A stretch of DNA of 64,000 bases, taken from assembly GCF_963675965.1 (NCBI RefSeq), contig NZ_OY780935.1, forward strand, positions 876,001 through 940,000, in the 5' to 3' direction. Below, one piece after another: positions 1-9,123 of this stretch. This DNA is from an uncultured Celeribacter sp. (lineage in GTDB: Bacteria; Pseudomonadota; Alphaproteobacteria; Rhodobacterales; Rhodobacteraceae). The notes below the pieces were generated by a model, which was given only the letters and a program-made list of their open reading frames with translations, was not told where the DNA came from and made no database searches. A program made the translations under genes and the position numbers. Numbering within the stretch: the first letter of the stretch is position 1; every line of letters starts with the position of its first letter.

Positions 1-1023
1 GGAAACCTCATTGCCAGGGATGGTCTTGGAGGAAAACACCATCGTGTCCCCTTCCTTGAGCTTCAGCCCCAGATATTTGCCGCGCGACAGCTGTGCGGTG
101 GCGGCTCGATGTTCCCCCTGCGAACCGGTGGTCAGCAACATCAGGTTTTCATGCGGAATATCGGCGGCGTTTTCCGGGCTGACGGTTTTCGGGAAGTCCG
201 AAATGATGCCGGTTTCAATGGCGGCAGTGATCATGCGGCGCATGGCGCGCCCCAAAAGGACAACTGAGCGCCCGGATTTGGATCCGGCTTCGGCCAGGGT
301 TTTGACCCGCGCGATGTTCGAGGCAAATGTGGTCGCCGCCACAAGCCCGTCCAGCGACATCACCAGATCGGTCAGGGGTTGCACCACTTCGCTTTCAGAC
401 CGGCCCGGATGCTGGGAAAAGACATTGGTTGAATCGCAGACCAGCGCCTTGACCCCGTCCTTGGCAACACCTTCCCAAAGCGCGCGATCGAAGGCTTCGC
501 CAACAATCGGGTTTTCATCGAGTTTGAAATCCCCGGTGTGAATGACCCGACCAGCCGGTGTGTCGATCACCAGCGCCGAGCTTTCCGGGATGGAATGGGA
601 TACCGGCAGGAACCCCACGGTGAACGGCCCCGCCTGAACGGTTTCCGGCCATTTCGACACGGTTTTGATCTGCAGCTCATCATGCCCGCGTTCTTCGAAT
701 TTCAGGCGTGCGATATGCGCCGTGAAACTGCGGGCATAGATCGGCGCCTCAAGACGCGGCCAGAGATGGCCGACTGCGCCGACATGGTCTTCATGGGCGT
801 GGGTGATGAAGATCGCATCGATGCGATCCTTGCGCTCTTCAAGCCAGGCGACATCGGCAAAGATCAGATCGACTCCCGGCGTGCCATCCATGGACGGAAA
901 GGTCACGCCCAGATCAACCACGATATAGCGTTCTTTGCCAACCGGGCCGTAGCCGTAGACATAGCAGTTCATGCCGATTTCACCGGCACCCCCGAGGGGC
1001 AGATATAGAAGTCTCTCGCTCAT
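1..1023 (-). CDS. rnj: Ribonuclease J, N-terminal 341 residues (C-terminus beyond the left edge)
   Basis: Metallo-beta-lactamase/beta-CASP ribonuclease that degrades and processes RNA in the cytoplasm. The open frame runs from an ATG at 1023 to the window edge without a stop, so the gene is partial only because of the window. Visible features are the N-terminal LPLGGAGEIGMN segment, the zinc-binding motif THAHEDHVGA, and further on SHSIPESSALVI and HTGDFKLDENP, all typical of RNase J. The start overlaps the coaX stop by four bases (ATGA), so it is probably the distal gene of the birA-coaX group behind the nuo operon. The C-terminal domain cannot be judged here. Confidence 0.93.
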   Translation of the reverse strand, partial: MSERLLYLPLGGAGEIGMNCYVYGYGPVGKERYIVVDLGVTFPSMDGTPGVDLIFADVAWLEERKDRIDAIFITHAHEDHVGAVGHLWPRLEAPIYARSFTAHIARLKFEERGHDELQIKTVSKWPETVQAGPFTVGFLPVSHSIPESSALVIDTPAGRVIHTGDFKLDENPIVGEAFDRALWEGVAKDGVKALVCDSTNVFSQHPGRSESEVVQPLTDLVMSLDGLVAATTFASNIARVKTLAEAGSKSGRSVVLLGRAMRRMITAAIETGIISDFPKTVSPENAADIPHENLMLLTTGSQGEHRAATAQLSRGKYLGLKLKEGDTMVFSSKTIPGNEVS

Positions 1024-1799
1024 AGGTTCCCCTGTTCCTTATTATATTGGTGGATGACCACGAGCCCGTGAATGGTCAGGAATTCGTCGAAGGCGTCAAA
1101 GAGTTTGTGGCCCTGATTGAACAGAGGCGCAAGGCCTCCGGTCGCAATCACACGCATCGGGCGGCCATATTCCTCTTTGATGCGGTTGCAGGTCTCACGC
1201 ACGAGGCCGACATAGCCCCAGAACACCCCGGATTGCATGCAGGCCACGGTGTTGGTGCCGATCACCTTTTCGGGTTTGGTCACATCGACATGGGGCAGTG
1301 CCGCCGCTGCGTGGTGCAGGCTCTCCAGCGAGGCATTTACCCCCGGCGAAATCACCCCGCCGACATAGGCACCATCTTCGGCGACCACGTCAAAGGTGGT
1401 TGCAGTGCCGAAATCAACAACGATCAGATCGCCGCCGAATTTGTCAAAGGCGGCGGCCGAATTCACCAGCCGGTCCGGCCCGACAGTGGTGCCCTCATCC
1501 ACGCGCGACGCATGGGGCAACAGGCATTCAGGCTTGCCGACCACGAGAGGTCGGCAGTCGAAATAGCGGTTGGCGAGAACGCGCAGATTGAACACGACGC
1601 GCGGCACGGTTGAGGAAATGATCACCTCATTGATCGTCGCCTCGATCTTCTGAAAGGCCATCAGCGTCGACAGCCAGACATAATATTGATCCGCCGTCCG
1701 CTGCGTTTCGGTGGAGGTGCGCCATGTGGCAATAAAATCGGTTCCGTCCCAGATCGAGAAAACGGTGTTCGTGTTCCCGGTGTCGATACAAAGAAGCAT
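1020..1799 (-). CDS. coaX: Type III pantothenate kinase
   Basis: Phosphorylates pantothenate in the first step of coenzyme A synthesis. The 259-residue protein begins MLLCIDTGNTNTVFSIWDG, which carries the N-terminal phosphate-binding DxGNT motif of CoaX. GPDRLVNSAAAF and VDFGTATTFDVV are the other family blocks. The frame is open to 1895, but that extension has no homologous look, and the ATG at 1799 puts the DTGNTN motif where the family has it. It lies 10 bases downstream of birA and overlaps rnj by four bases. Confidence 0.93.
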   Translation of the reverse strand: MLLCIDTGNTNTVFSIWDGTDFIATWRTSTETQRTADQYYVWLSTLMAFQKIEATINEVIISSTVPRVVFNLRVLANRYFDCRPLVVGKPECLLPHASRVDEGTTVGPDRLVNSAAAFDKFGGDLIVVDFGTATTFDVVAEDGAYVGGVISPGVNASLESLHHAAAALPHVDVTKPEKVIGTNTVACMQSGVFWGYVGLVRETCNRIKEEYGRPMRVIATGGLAPLFNQGHKLFDAFDEFLTIHGLVVIHQYNKEQGNL

Positions 1800-1809
1800 G
1801 GTATGATCC

Positions 1810-2562
1810 TTAAAAAAAGACCTCGGCGGCGGGGATGGTGCGTTTGCCCTCTCGCGTCGCCAGAACAAGATTGCCAAAGGCATCGATGGTTTCAAAGCTG
1901 CCGTGATGAGTTTCCGTCACCGTGCGGGCGCGGATGACTTCGCCCAGCTTGGCCGCGCGTGACAGCCAGGCTTCGCGGATCGGCGCAAATCCATATGTCT
2001 TGAACTGGGTTTCCCAATACGCATAGGCCGGGGCAAGCAGTTCCAGAAACTCCTCCGGCGCAACCAGCGCACCGGTTTCATCGGCCAGCGATACCGGCGG
2101 CACCGCCCCCGGTTCCACCTCTGCGGCACCCGGTGCCGCGACAAGGTTCACACCAAACCCGATCGACAGATGTCCGCTGCCTCGTTCCAGCAAAATGCCG
2201 GCGACCTTGCCGCCATTCAGCAACACGTCATTGGGCCATTTCAGAGAGAATGGATCGGTACGCCCGGTGGCCGTGACAAACGCGTCATAGAGACCCAGAG
2301 CGGCTACAAAGGACCGCAGCGCGATCAGTTCAGGGCGTTCTGTGGGAAATAACAGAAGCGTCGCGGCGAAATTGCCCTCGGGCATCGACCAGGGGCGACC
2401 ACGACGGCCATGGCCCGCATTTTGCGAAAGGGCGAGAAACCACTGCGGAAATGCGCGTGAGGCCGCGACACGCGCGGCCTCACTCATGGTGCTGTCCACA
2501 GTGGGGAGGACTGTACGCCCTACCCCATCGGGCCAGTTATGTGGTTCACTTGACAAGGGCAT
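1810..2562 (-). CDS. birA: Biotin--[acetyl-CoA-carboxylase] ligase, BirA catalytic type
   Basis: Activates biotin to biotinyl-AMP and transfers it to carboxyl carrier protein. With the ATG at 2562 the product is 250 residues and consists of the catalytic and C-terminal domains only. There is no N-terminal DNA-binding helix-turn-helix, so it is not expected to act as a repressor. Motifs seen are VDSTMSEA, the biotin loop GRRGRPW, FSLKWPNDVLLNGGKVAGIL and SIGFGVNLV. The start lies inside the end of nuoN (17-base overlap), which suggests translational coupling to the nuo operon. A start at 2592 is also open but overlaps nuoN more deeply. Confidence 0.9.
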   Translation of the reverse strand: MPLSSEPHNWPDGVGRTVLPTVDSTMSEAARVAASRAFPQWFLALSQNAGHGRRGRPWSMPEGNFAATLLLFPTERPELIALRSFVAALGLYDAFVTATGRTDPFSLKWPNDVLLNGGKVAGILLERGSGHLSIGFGVNLVAAPGAAEVEPGAVPPVSLADETGALVAPEEFLELLAPAYAYWETQFKTYGFAPIREAWLSRAAKLGEVIRARTVTETHHGSFETIDAFGNLVLATREGKRTIPAAEVFF

Positions 2563-3982
2563 CTGCGGCGATGGCTGCCATACCGTCGACACCGAACATG
2601 TTCACGATCCCTGCCAGCATCACAATAGCAGCCACAACGAGGAAGCCATAAGCAACCGGGCTGGACACTTTGTCGAGCGGCTCTGTCTCTGCGCCGAAGT
2701 ACATGTAGTAGACGATGCGCAGATAGTAGAAGGCCCCGATCACAGAGGCGATCACACCCAGAACGGCGAGATACACAAGACCGGCACCCCAGGCAGCTTG
2801 CAGGACATAAAGTTTCCCGAAGAAGCCCAGCATCGGCGGCACACCGGCCAGCGAGAACATCAGGACGAGCACGGCCAGCGCCTTGGTCGGCGAGGTGCGC
2901 CAGTAGAGGTTCAGCGACGAGAGATCCGTCACCGGTTGGCCGTCACGTTCCATGGTCAGGATGAAGGCAAAGGTGCCGATGTTCATCACAACATAGATCG
3001 TCATGTAGACCAGAGCGGCCTGCACACCTTCGGCATTGCCCGCAGCCAGACCCATCAGGGCAAAGCCCATATGCGCAATGGAGGAATAGGCCATCAGACG
3101 TTTGATGTTGGTCTGGCCGATCCCGGCGATGGAGCCGAGGAACATGGAGGCCACGGCGATCACCGCCAGCACCTGTTGCCAGTCGCCGGTGATGTTGCCG
3201 AAGGCGTCATGCAGCACACGGGCAAAGAGGCCCATGGCGGCAAGCTTCGGTGCGGTGGCGAAAAAGGCGGTGGTCGGGGTCGGCGCGCCTTCGTAGACGT
3301 CCGGCGTCCACATGTGGAACGGCACGGCGGAGACTTTGAAGGCCAGACCGGTCATGATGAAGATCAGACCGAAAAGGACACCCACCGGCACATCCGTCTG
3401 CACAACCGACACGATGCCCGCGAAGGATGTGGTGCCAGCAAACCCATAGACCAGCGACGAGCCGTAGAGCAGCAGACCGGAGGACAGCGAGCCGAGCACG
3501 AAATACTTCAGACCAGCTTCCGTCGATTTCACGCTGTCACGGCGGAAGGAGGCGATCACATAAAGCGACAGCGACATCAGTTCAAGACCGAGGTACAGCG
3601 CCATCAGGTCGCCTGCGGAGACCATGACCATCATGCCGACTGTCGAGAACAGTACGAGGATCGGGTATTCGAATTTAGCCACGCCGCGCTTTTGCATGAA
3701 GTCGAACGACATCACCAGCACCGCAGCACCGGCGAGCAGCACACCCACTTTACCGAAGCGCGAGAAAGCGTCGTCGACGAACATGCCGTTGAAGGCCTCG
3801 CGGCTGCCTTCGCCCCCGAGCCCGATGAAGAGCGCGAGAACGAGGAAGACTGCCGCCGTCGCCCAGGTCACGAGGCCTGCCATTTTGTCCTTGCCGGTGT
3901 AGACCGCGAAAAGAAGTGCGGCCAGCCCGTAGATGGCAAGAAGGACTTCCGGCAGGACGATTGAGAAATCAGTAGAGGTCAT
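2546..3982 (-). CDS. nuoN: NADH-quinone oxidoreductase subunit N
   Basis: Antiporter-like proton-pumping subunit of the complex I membrane arm. The 478-residue protein is almost wholly hydrophobic, with the expected array of about 14 transmembrane helices. Recognisable blocks are LGLELMSLSLYVI near residue 130, KVSAVPFHMWTPDVYEGAPTP near 225 and NIKRLMAYSSIAHMG near 295, the last carrying the buried Lys/His region used in proton transfer. A Shine-Dalgarno-like AAGGGA sits eight bases before the ATG. It is the last nuo gene and overlaps birA. Confidence 0.97.
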   Translation of the reverse strand: MTSTDFSIVLPEVLLAIYGLAALLFAVYTGKDKMAGLVTWATAAVFLVLALFIGLGGEGSREAFNGMFVDDAFSRFGKVGVLLAGAAVLVMSFDFMQKRGVAKFEYPILVLFSTVGMMVMVSAGDLMALYLGLELMSLSLYVIASFRRDSVKSTEAGLKYFVLGSLSSGLLLYGSSLVYGFAGTTSFAGIVSVVQTDVPVGVLFGLIFIMTGLAFKVSAVPFHMWTPDVYEGAPTPTTAFFATAPKLAAMGLFARVLHDAFGNITGDWQQVLAVIAVASMFLGSIAGIGQTNIKRLMAYSSIAHMGFALMGLAAGNAEGVQAALVYMTIYVVMNIGTFAFILTMERDGQPVTDLSSLNLYWRTSPTKALAVLVLMFSLAGVPPMLGFFGKLYVLQAAWGAGLVYLAVLGVIASVIGAFYYLRIVYYMYFGAETEPLDKVSSPVAYGFLVVAAIVMLAGIVNMFGVDGMAAIAADALVK

Positions 3983-3994
3983 ATACCGTGTCCC

Positions 3995-5533
3995 TTAGTG
4001 GCTTGCAGCATCGGCGACCATCTCGGTCGGCACTGCGGCGTTGTAGTTTGCGATAAGCGCCTCGGTAGAGGGTCCGATGAGGTCGGTGACCAGCGACGGG
4101 TAGACACCCAGCAGCAGGGTCATCGCCACGAGCGGCGCAAAGATCCATTTTTCACGCGCGGTCATATCGGTGATTGCCTTCAAGCTTTCCTTGATCAGAT
4201 CGCCCAGCACGACGCGGCGATAGAGCCACAGCGCATAGGAGGCCGACAGGATCACACCGGAGGCGGCGACAAGCGCGACCCAGGTGTTCGCCTTGAACAT
4301 CCCGACCAGGGTCAAGAATTCCCCGATGAAGCCCGAGGTGCCCGGCAGGCCGACGTTGGCCATGGTGAAGAACATGAAGACGGCAGCATAGGCCGGCATC
4401 CGGTTCACCAGACCACCGAAGGCCGCGATCTCACGGGTGTGCATCCGGTCATAGATCACACCGACACAGAGGAAGAGCGCGCCAGAGACAAAGCCGTGGC
4501 TGAGCATCTGGAAGATCGCACCGTCGAGACCCTGTTGCGTAAAGGTAAAGATACCCGCGGTGACATAACCCATGTGTGCGACCGACGAATAGGCGATCAG
4601 CTTTTTCATGTCTTCCTGCACCAGCGCGACCAGCGAGGCATAGACCACCGCGATCACGGACAGCCACAGGATAAAATCGGCCATCATATGCGAGGCGACC
4701 GGGAACATCGGCAGCGAGAAGCGCAGAAAACCGTAGCCGCCCATTTTCAGCAGGATCGCTGCCAGCACAACCGACCCTGCGGTCGGTGCCTGTACGTGAG
4801 CGTCCGGCAACCAAGTGTGCACCGGCCACATCGGCATTTTCACCGCGAAAGAGGCGAAGAAGGCAAGGAAGGCCAGCGTCTGGAACCCGCCCACGATGTT
4901 GAAGCCCAGCACGCGGATCGTCTCGGAGGAGAAGTCATGCGCCATGAGCTGCACGATGTCGGTGGTGCCGGCGTCGATATACATGGCGACCATGGCCACC
5001 AGCATCAGCACGGAGCCGAGGAAAGTGTAGAGGAAGAACTTGAACGCGGCATAGATGCGGTTCTTGCCGCCCCAGATCCCGATGATCAGGAACATAGGGA
5101 TCAGCCCGCCTTCGAAGAAGAGGTAGAACAGCATCAGGTCCAGCGCACAGAACACGCCGAGCATCAGCGTTTCCAAGAGCAGGAAAGCGATCATGTATTC
5201 CTTGACGCGGGTCTTCACATCCCAGGCCGACCAGATGGTCAGCGGCATGAGCGCCGTGGTCAGCATCACGAAAAGGACAGAAATGCCATCCACGCCCATC
5301 TTGTATTTCATGCCCATGATCCAGTCGGCCTCTTCGACCATCTGGAAGTCGGTGTTCGACGGATCGAACCCGAACAGGATGAACAGAGAAATCACGAAAG
5401 TGATAATGGTCGCAAACAGCGCCAGACGTTTCGCGTTGAGTTGAGCGGTTTCGTCATCGCCGCGCAGGAACAGCGCGAGGACGAGTGCAGCCACCGCCGG
5501 AAGGAAGGTGACGAAGGATAGGACGTTATCCAT
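3995..5533 (-). CDS. nuoM: NADH-quinone oxidoreductase subunit M
   Basis: Second antiporter-like subunit of the complex I membrane arm, 512 residues and of normal length. Motifs seen are FYLFFEGGLIPMFLIIGIWGG with the conserved TM glutamate, KMPMWPVHTWLPDAHVQAPTAGS, and MKKLIAYSSVAHMGYV. The start codon shares one base with the nuoL stop (TAATG), so translation is probably coupled. No deletions or unusual inserts were noticed. Confidence 0.97.
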   Translation of the reverse strand: MDNVLSFVTFLPAVAALVLALFLRGDDETAQLNAKRLALFATIITFVISLFILFGFDPSNTDFQMVEEADWIMGMKYKMGVDGISVLFVMLTTALMPLTIWSAWDVKTRVKEYMIAFLLLETLMLGVFCALDLMLFYLFFEGGLIPMFLIIGIWGGKNRIYAAFKFFLYTFLGSVLMLVAMVAMYIDAGTTDIVQLMAHDFSSETIRVLGFNIVGGFQTLAFLAFFASFAVKMPMWPVHTWLPDAHVQAPTAGSVVLAAILLKMGGYGFLRFSLPMFPVASHMMADFILWLSVIAVVYASLVALVQEDMKKLIAYSSVAHMGYVTAGIFTFTQQGLDGAIFQMLSHGFVSGALFLCVGVIYDRMHTREIAAFGGLVNRMPAYAAVFMFFTMANVGLPGTSGFIGEFLTLVGMFKANTWVALVAASGVILSASYALWLYRRVVLGDLIKESLKAITDMTAREKWIFAPLVAMTLLLGVYPSLVTDLIGPSTEALIANYNAAVPTEMVADAASH

Positions 5534-7677
5534 TAGTGCGTCCCCCCGCTGATCGACATCCAGGTAATCAAGATTACAATCCCCAGAACCATGCTAAATG
5601 CATACGTAAAGATGAAGCCCGACTGTGCCCGGCCAGCAAGGCGGGTGAAGAAGGGCACGATGCCAAGGGCAACGCCGTTGATGGCGCCGTCGATGGTGCC
5701 TTCGTCGCCGCGTTTCCAGAAGAACCGGCCAAGCGCGAGAACAGGGCGCACGATCAGCGCGTCGTAGATCTCGTCAAAGTACCATTTGTTCAGCAGGAAG
5801 CGGTAAGCGACAGGCTGGCTTTCGGCCAGGCGTTTCGGGGTCGACGGGCTCCAGATGTAGAACCAGAGCGCGATGATGAACCCCAGAAGCATGGCGATGA
5901 ACGGCGACACTTTCACCCAGTTCGGTGCGTGGTGCGCATCGTCGAGGATGGTGTTGTCCGGCCCGACGAAGATCGCGCCCTGCGGCGCAGAGCCCGTGAC
6001 GTGACCCTCTTCGGCCACCATGCTGACGCCATGATCTGCGGCGGCCCCGGCAGCTTCGCCAGCGGTCTCGCCATGGCTGTCTTCGATCACGGCCTCAGCG
6101 CCATGGCCTTCGGCCATTTCGACTTCCGCGTGATGCGGCAGAGCGAAAAACTCCGTGAATTTATCATGATCGCCGAAGAAGCTGTTGTACCAGATCATCC
6201 CGCCAAAGATCGCACCGAGCGACAGCACGCCGATCGGAACCAGCATGACCATCGGGCTTTCATGCGCGTGGTCATGTGCATGGTGATCGCCCCGGGCCTT
6301 GCCGAAGAAGGTCAGGAAGATCAGACGCCAGGAGTAGAACGAGGTGAACAGCGCGGCGATCACGAGCATCCAGAAGGCATAACCATTGCCCGAGGCGAAG
6401 GAGCTTTCGATGATCGCATCTTTCGACAGGAAGCCTGCAAAGCCGATCGGCACGCCGAAGACCTCACCAGAGAACGGGATCCCCACGCCGGTGATGGCCA
6501 GCGTCCCGATGATCATCATCGAGAAGGTGAAGGGGATCTTTTTGCGAAGACCGCCGTAGTTGCGCATATCCTGTTCGTGATGCATCGCGGTGATGACGGA
6601 ACCCGCGCCGAGGAACAGCATCGCCTTGAAGAAGGCGTGCGTCAGCAGGTGGAACATCGCCGGGCCATAGGCACCGACACCGGCGGCCACGAACATGTAG
6701 CCCAGCTGGGAACAGGTCGAATAGGCAATCACGCGTTTGATGTCGTTTTGCACCAGCCCCACGGTCGCCGCAAAGAAGGCAGTGGTCGCGCCAATGTAGA
6801 CGATAAAGGTCTGGGCTTGCGGTGCGTATTCAAAGATCGGCGACATGCGGCAGACCAGGAAGACACCCGCGGTCACCATGGTGGCGGCGTGGATCAGCGC
6901 CGACACAGGCGTCGGCCCTTCCATCGCATCCGGCAACCAGGTGTGCAGGAAGAGCTGTGCCGATTTCCCCATCGCACCGATGAACAGCAGAAAGGCCAGA
7001 AGGTTGGCCGCGTTCCATTCGGTCCAGAGGAAATGCAGTTGCGTTTCTGCCAGCATCGGCCCGGCAGCAAAGACATCGTCCATACGAATGCTGTCGGTCA
7101 GCCAAAACAGGCCCAGCATGCCAAGGATAAAGCCAAAGTCACCAACCCGGTTGACGACAAAGGCTTTCATCGACGCCGCGCCAGCCGACGGTTTTTTAAA
7201 GTAGAAGCCGATCAGCAGGTAGGACGCGAGGCCCACACCTTCCCAGCCGAAGAACATCTGCAGCAGGTTGTCCGCCGTCACCAGCATCAGCATGGTGAAA
7301 GTGAAGAGCGACAGATAGGCAAAGAACCGGGCGCGATAGGGTTCGTCGTCACCGAAGTTTTCGTCATGCGCCATATAGCCGAGCGAATAGAGGTGCACGA
7401 GCGCCGACACGGTGTTGACCACGATCAGCATGATCGTCGTCAGACGGTCGATGCGGATACCCCAGTCGATCGACAGCGAGCCGACATCGACCCACCGCAG
7501 GATGGTGACATGTTCGGTGGTGCCGTCAAAGGTGAGAAAGAGAACCCACGAGAGGATCGCGGCGAGAAAGAGCAATCCCGTCGTAAGATACTGCGCGCCC
7601 TTCTCCCCGATCACACGCCAGCCGAAGCCGCCGATGAGGGCCCCGACGAGGGGCGCAAAGAGGATGATCGATTCCAT
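5533..7677 (-). CDS. nuoL: NADH-quinone oxidoreductase subunit L
   Basis: Distal proton-pumping subunit of complex I, carrying the long lateral helix. It has 714 residues. Conserved blocks include FFGWEGVGLASYLLIGF, FLHTWLPDAMEGPTPVSALIHAATMV and DIKRVIAYSTCSQLGYM. The notable part is an insert rich in His, Glu, Ala and Gly between late helices: DHHAHDHAHE near residue 462, then a hydrophilic stretch from about 512 to 584 with repeated His/Glu pairs. This makes the protein longer than the roughly 610-residue E. coli subunit. The insert is probably a loop outside the membrane core. Confidence 0.97.
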   Translation of the reverse strand: MESIILFAPLVGALIGGFGWRVIGEKGAQYLTTGLLFLAAILSWVLFLTFDGTTEHVTILRWVDVGSLSIDWGIRIDRLTTIMLIVVNTVSALVHLYSLGYMAHDENFGDDEPYRARFFAYLSLFTFTMLMLVTADNLLQMFFGWEGVGLASYLLIGFYFKKPSAGAASMKAFVVNRVGDFGFILGMLGLFWLTDSIRMDDVFAAGPMLAETQLHFLWTEWNAANLLAFLLFIGAMGKSAQLFLHTWLPDAMEGPTPVSALIHAATMVTAGVFLVCRMSPIFEYAPQAQTFIVYIGATTAFFAATVGLVQNDIKRVIAYSTCSQLGYMFVAAGVGAYGPAMFHLLTHAFFKAMLFLGAGSVITAMHHEQDMRNYGGLRKKIPFTFSMMIIGTLAITGVGIPFSGEVFGVPIGFAGFLSKDAIIESSFASGNGYAFWMLVIAALFTSFYSWRLIFLTFFGKARGDHHAHDHAHESPMVMLVPIGVLSLGAIFGGMIWYNSFFGDHDKFTEFFALPHHAEVEMAEGHGAEAVIEDSHGETAGEAAGAAADHGVSMVAEEGHVTGSAPQGAIFVGPDNTILDDAHHAPNWVKVSPFIAMLLGFIIALWFYIWSPSTPKRLAESQPVAYRFLLNKWYFDEIYDALIVRPVLALGRFFWKRGDEGTIDGAINGVALGIVPFFTRLAGRAQSGFIFTYAFSMVLGIVILITWMSISGGTH

Positions 7678-7683
7678 TGTGCC

Positions 7684-7989
7684 TTACCCTTTCATCACGT
7701 TGACGTCTTCGACGTCGATCGTGCCGCGGTTGCGGAAGAAGCTCACAAGGATGGCAAGCCCGATCGCAGCCTCAGCGGCGGCCACGGTGAGCACCAACAT
7801 TGTGAAAATCTGTCCCGTCAAATCCCCCATGAAGGAGGAGAAGGCGACAAGGTTGATATTGACCGACAGCAGGATCATCTCGATGGACATCAGGATGATG
7901 ATGACGTTCTTTCGGTTCAGGAAGAGCCCGAAAATGCCGATGACAAACAGCGCCGCTGCGACTGTCAGGTAATGTTCAAGTCCGACCAT
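7684..7989 (-). CDS. nuoK: NADH-quinone oxidoreductase subunit K
   Basis: Small three-helix proton-channel subunit of complex I (ND4L homologue), 101 residues, the usual size. The conserved membrane glutamates are present in LMSIEMILLSVNINLV and AAAEAAIGLAILV. It lies six bases upstream of nuoL and about 97 bases downstream of nuoJ, the largest gap inside the nuo operon, where two hairpins are seen. Confidence 0.96.
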   Translation of the reverse strand: MVGLEHYLTVAAALFVIGIFGLFLNRKNVIIILMSIEMILLSVNINLVAFSSFMGDLTGQIFTMLVLTVAAAEAAIGLAILVSFFRNRGTIDVEDVNVMKG

Positions 7990-8014
7990 GTCGTCCCTCA
8001 GTTCTTTCTATCAC

Positions 8015-8063
8015 GCCGCTTTACAGCGGCTCTTTGGCGCGGGGCGGCTGCGACCCCGCCCCG
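8015..8063 (-). other. Two adjacent hairpins in the nuoJ-nuoK gap
   Basis: Two inverted repeats lie in the only sizeable gap within the nuo genes. One has a six-base stem (8015-8020 with 8025-8030, loop TTAC). The other has an eight-base GC-only stem (8040-8047 with 8056-8063, loop of eight). No T-run follows on the minus strand, so neither looks like a strong intrinsic terminator. They may stabilise or mark a processing point of the long message; that role is inference only. Confidence 0.5.
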
Positions 8064-8086
8064 TGAAGTCTTGGTGGGGATCAGGC

Positions 8087-8701
8087 TTACAGACCCTGCC
8101 CCGGTTTCACGTCTTTCAGCTCCATCGCAGCCTTCGGATCGCGGTACATCTGTTCCAGCACGTTCTGGCGTTTGACGTCGGAACGGTGACGCAGTGTCAG
8201 CACGATCGCCCCGATCATCGCAACCAGCAGGATCAGACCGGCGAGTTGGAAGAGCATCAGATATTCGTCGTACATCAGCAGACCCAGCGCGACGGTGTTG
8301 TGCACCTCATCCGCGTTCGGCGTCACCGAGCGGCGCAGCGCCTCGGCCCCATCCGCCATATGCCAGTCGCCGTAAGCAAAGACCATTTGCAGGATCAGCA
8401 CGATGCCGATCAGCAGCGCGAAGGGCAGGTATTTCGCCATCCCCGCCTTGAGTTCCGCGAAATCGACATCGAGCATCATGACGACGAAAAGGAACAGCAC
8501 CATGACGGCGCCGACGTAGACGATGACGAGCAGCATCGCGACGAATTCCGCCCCCAAAAGCACGAAAAGCCCGGAGGCCGACAGGAAGGTCAAAATCAGC
8601 CAGAGCACAGAGTGCACCGGATTTTTCGAGATCACCGTAAAGGCCCCGGCCACCAACATCAGGATGGCGAATATGTAAAATGCGAAATCTGCGACAGTCA
8701 T
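8087..8701 (-). CDS. nuoJ: NADH-quinone oxidoreductase subunit J
   Basis: Complex I membrane subunit (ND6 homologue), 204 residues with five predicted helices. Evidence is the N-terminal KNPVHSVLWLILTFLSASGLF segment and the helix LVIVYVGAVMVLFLFVVMML, which matches the family's pi-bulge helix. The C-terminus is a hydrophilic tail of about 35 residues. Its ATG overlaps the stop of the preceding CMD-family gene by four bases (8698-8701), evidence that the inserted gene is part of the operon. Confidence 0.96.
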   Translation of the reverse strand: MTVADFAFYIFAILMLVAGAFTVISKNPVHSVLWLILTFLSASGLFVLLGAEFVAMLLVIVYVGAVMVLFLFVVMMLDVDFAELKAGMAKYLPFALLIGIVLILQMVFAYGDWHMADGAEALRRSVTPNADEVHNTVALGLLMYDEYLMLFQLAGLILLVAMIGAIVLTLRHRSDVKRQNVLEQMYRDPKAAMELKDVKPGQGL

Positions 8702-9105
8702 TCACTGCCCTCCTGCGTTTCGGCAAAGACAGCTTGTGCAAGCTCCAGTGCCTTTGACATTGCCGGGACACCGCCCAGCATCGACATTTGATAGATCACT
8801 TCCGCGATCTCTTTTTGACTTGCGCCTGCTTCAAGCGCGTGACGGACCGTCATTTTAAACGGCACCTCCGCCTGAGCGCCCTGTGCCGTGAGCCCCGCAA
8901 GGATCACCAGCAGCCGCGTTTTGCTATCCAGCCCGTCCGGGTTGAACGTATTGCCCCAAAGCATGTCCATCTGTTCCTTGGATATGGTTGGGAACAGCTT
9001 GTCGAAAGCCGGCATCTGGAAATTTTCCAACGCCGGATTGAAGGCAGCGGCCATCTTCTGGCCCTGTTCCATCATCTCTCCGAAAAGCTTGCTGAAATCG
9101 TTCAT
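8698..9105 (-). CDS. Carboxymuconolactone decarboxylase (CMD) family protein inside the nuo operon
   Basis: A 135-residue all-helical cytoplasmic protein. The CMD fold is suggested by the middle segment DSKTRLLVILAGLTAQG and by VRHALEAGASQKEIAEVIYQMS, the family signature for gamma-carboxymuconolactone decarboxylase-like proteins. The CxxC pair that makes AhpD-type members peroxidase partners is absent: there is no cysteine at all. A disulfide reductase role is therefore unlikely and the substrate is unknown. The gene lies between nuoI and nuoJ with overlap into nuoJ. No complex I role can be assigned from sequence. Confidence 0.8.
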   Translation of the reverse strand: MNDFSKLFGEMMEQGQKMAAAFNPALENFQMPAFDKLFPTISKEQMDMLWGNTFNPDGLDSKTRLLVILAGLTAQGAQAEVPFKMTVRHALEAGASQKEIAEVIYQMSMLGGVPAMSKALELAQAVFAETQEGSE

Positions 9106-9123
9106 CCCGGTTGCTTTCTTCCC

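Noticed and set aside
2342..8175. Long open frames antisense to nuoN, nuoM and nuoL (540, 507 and 879 codons)
   Set aside because: They are His/Arg/Gln-rich translations of the complementary strand of well-identified genes. In GC-rich genomes such antisense frames stay open by codon bias; none has a ribosome site or domain.
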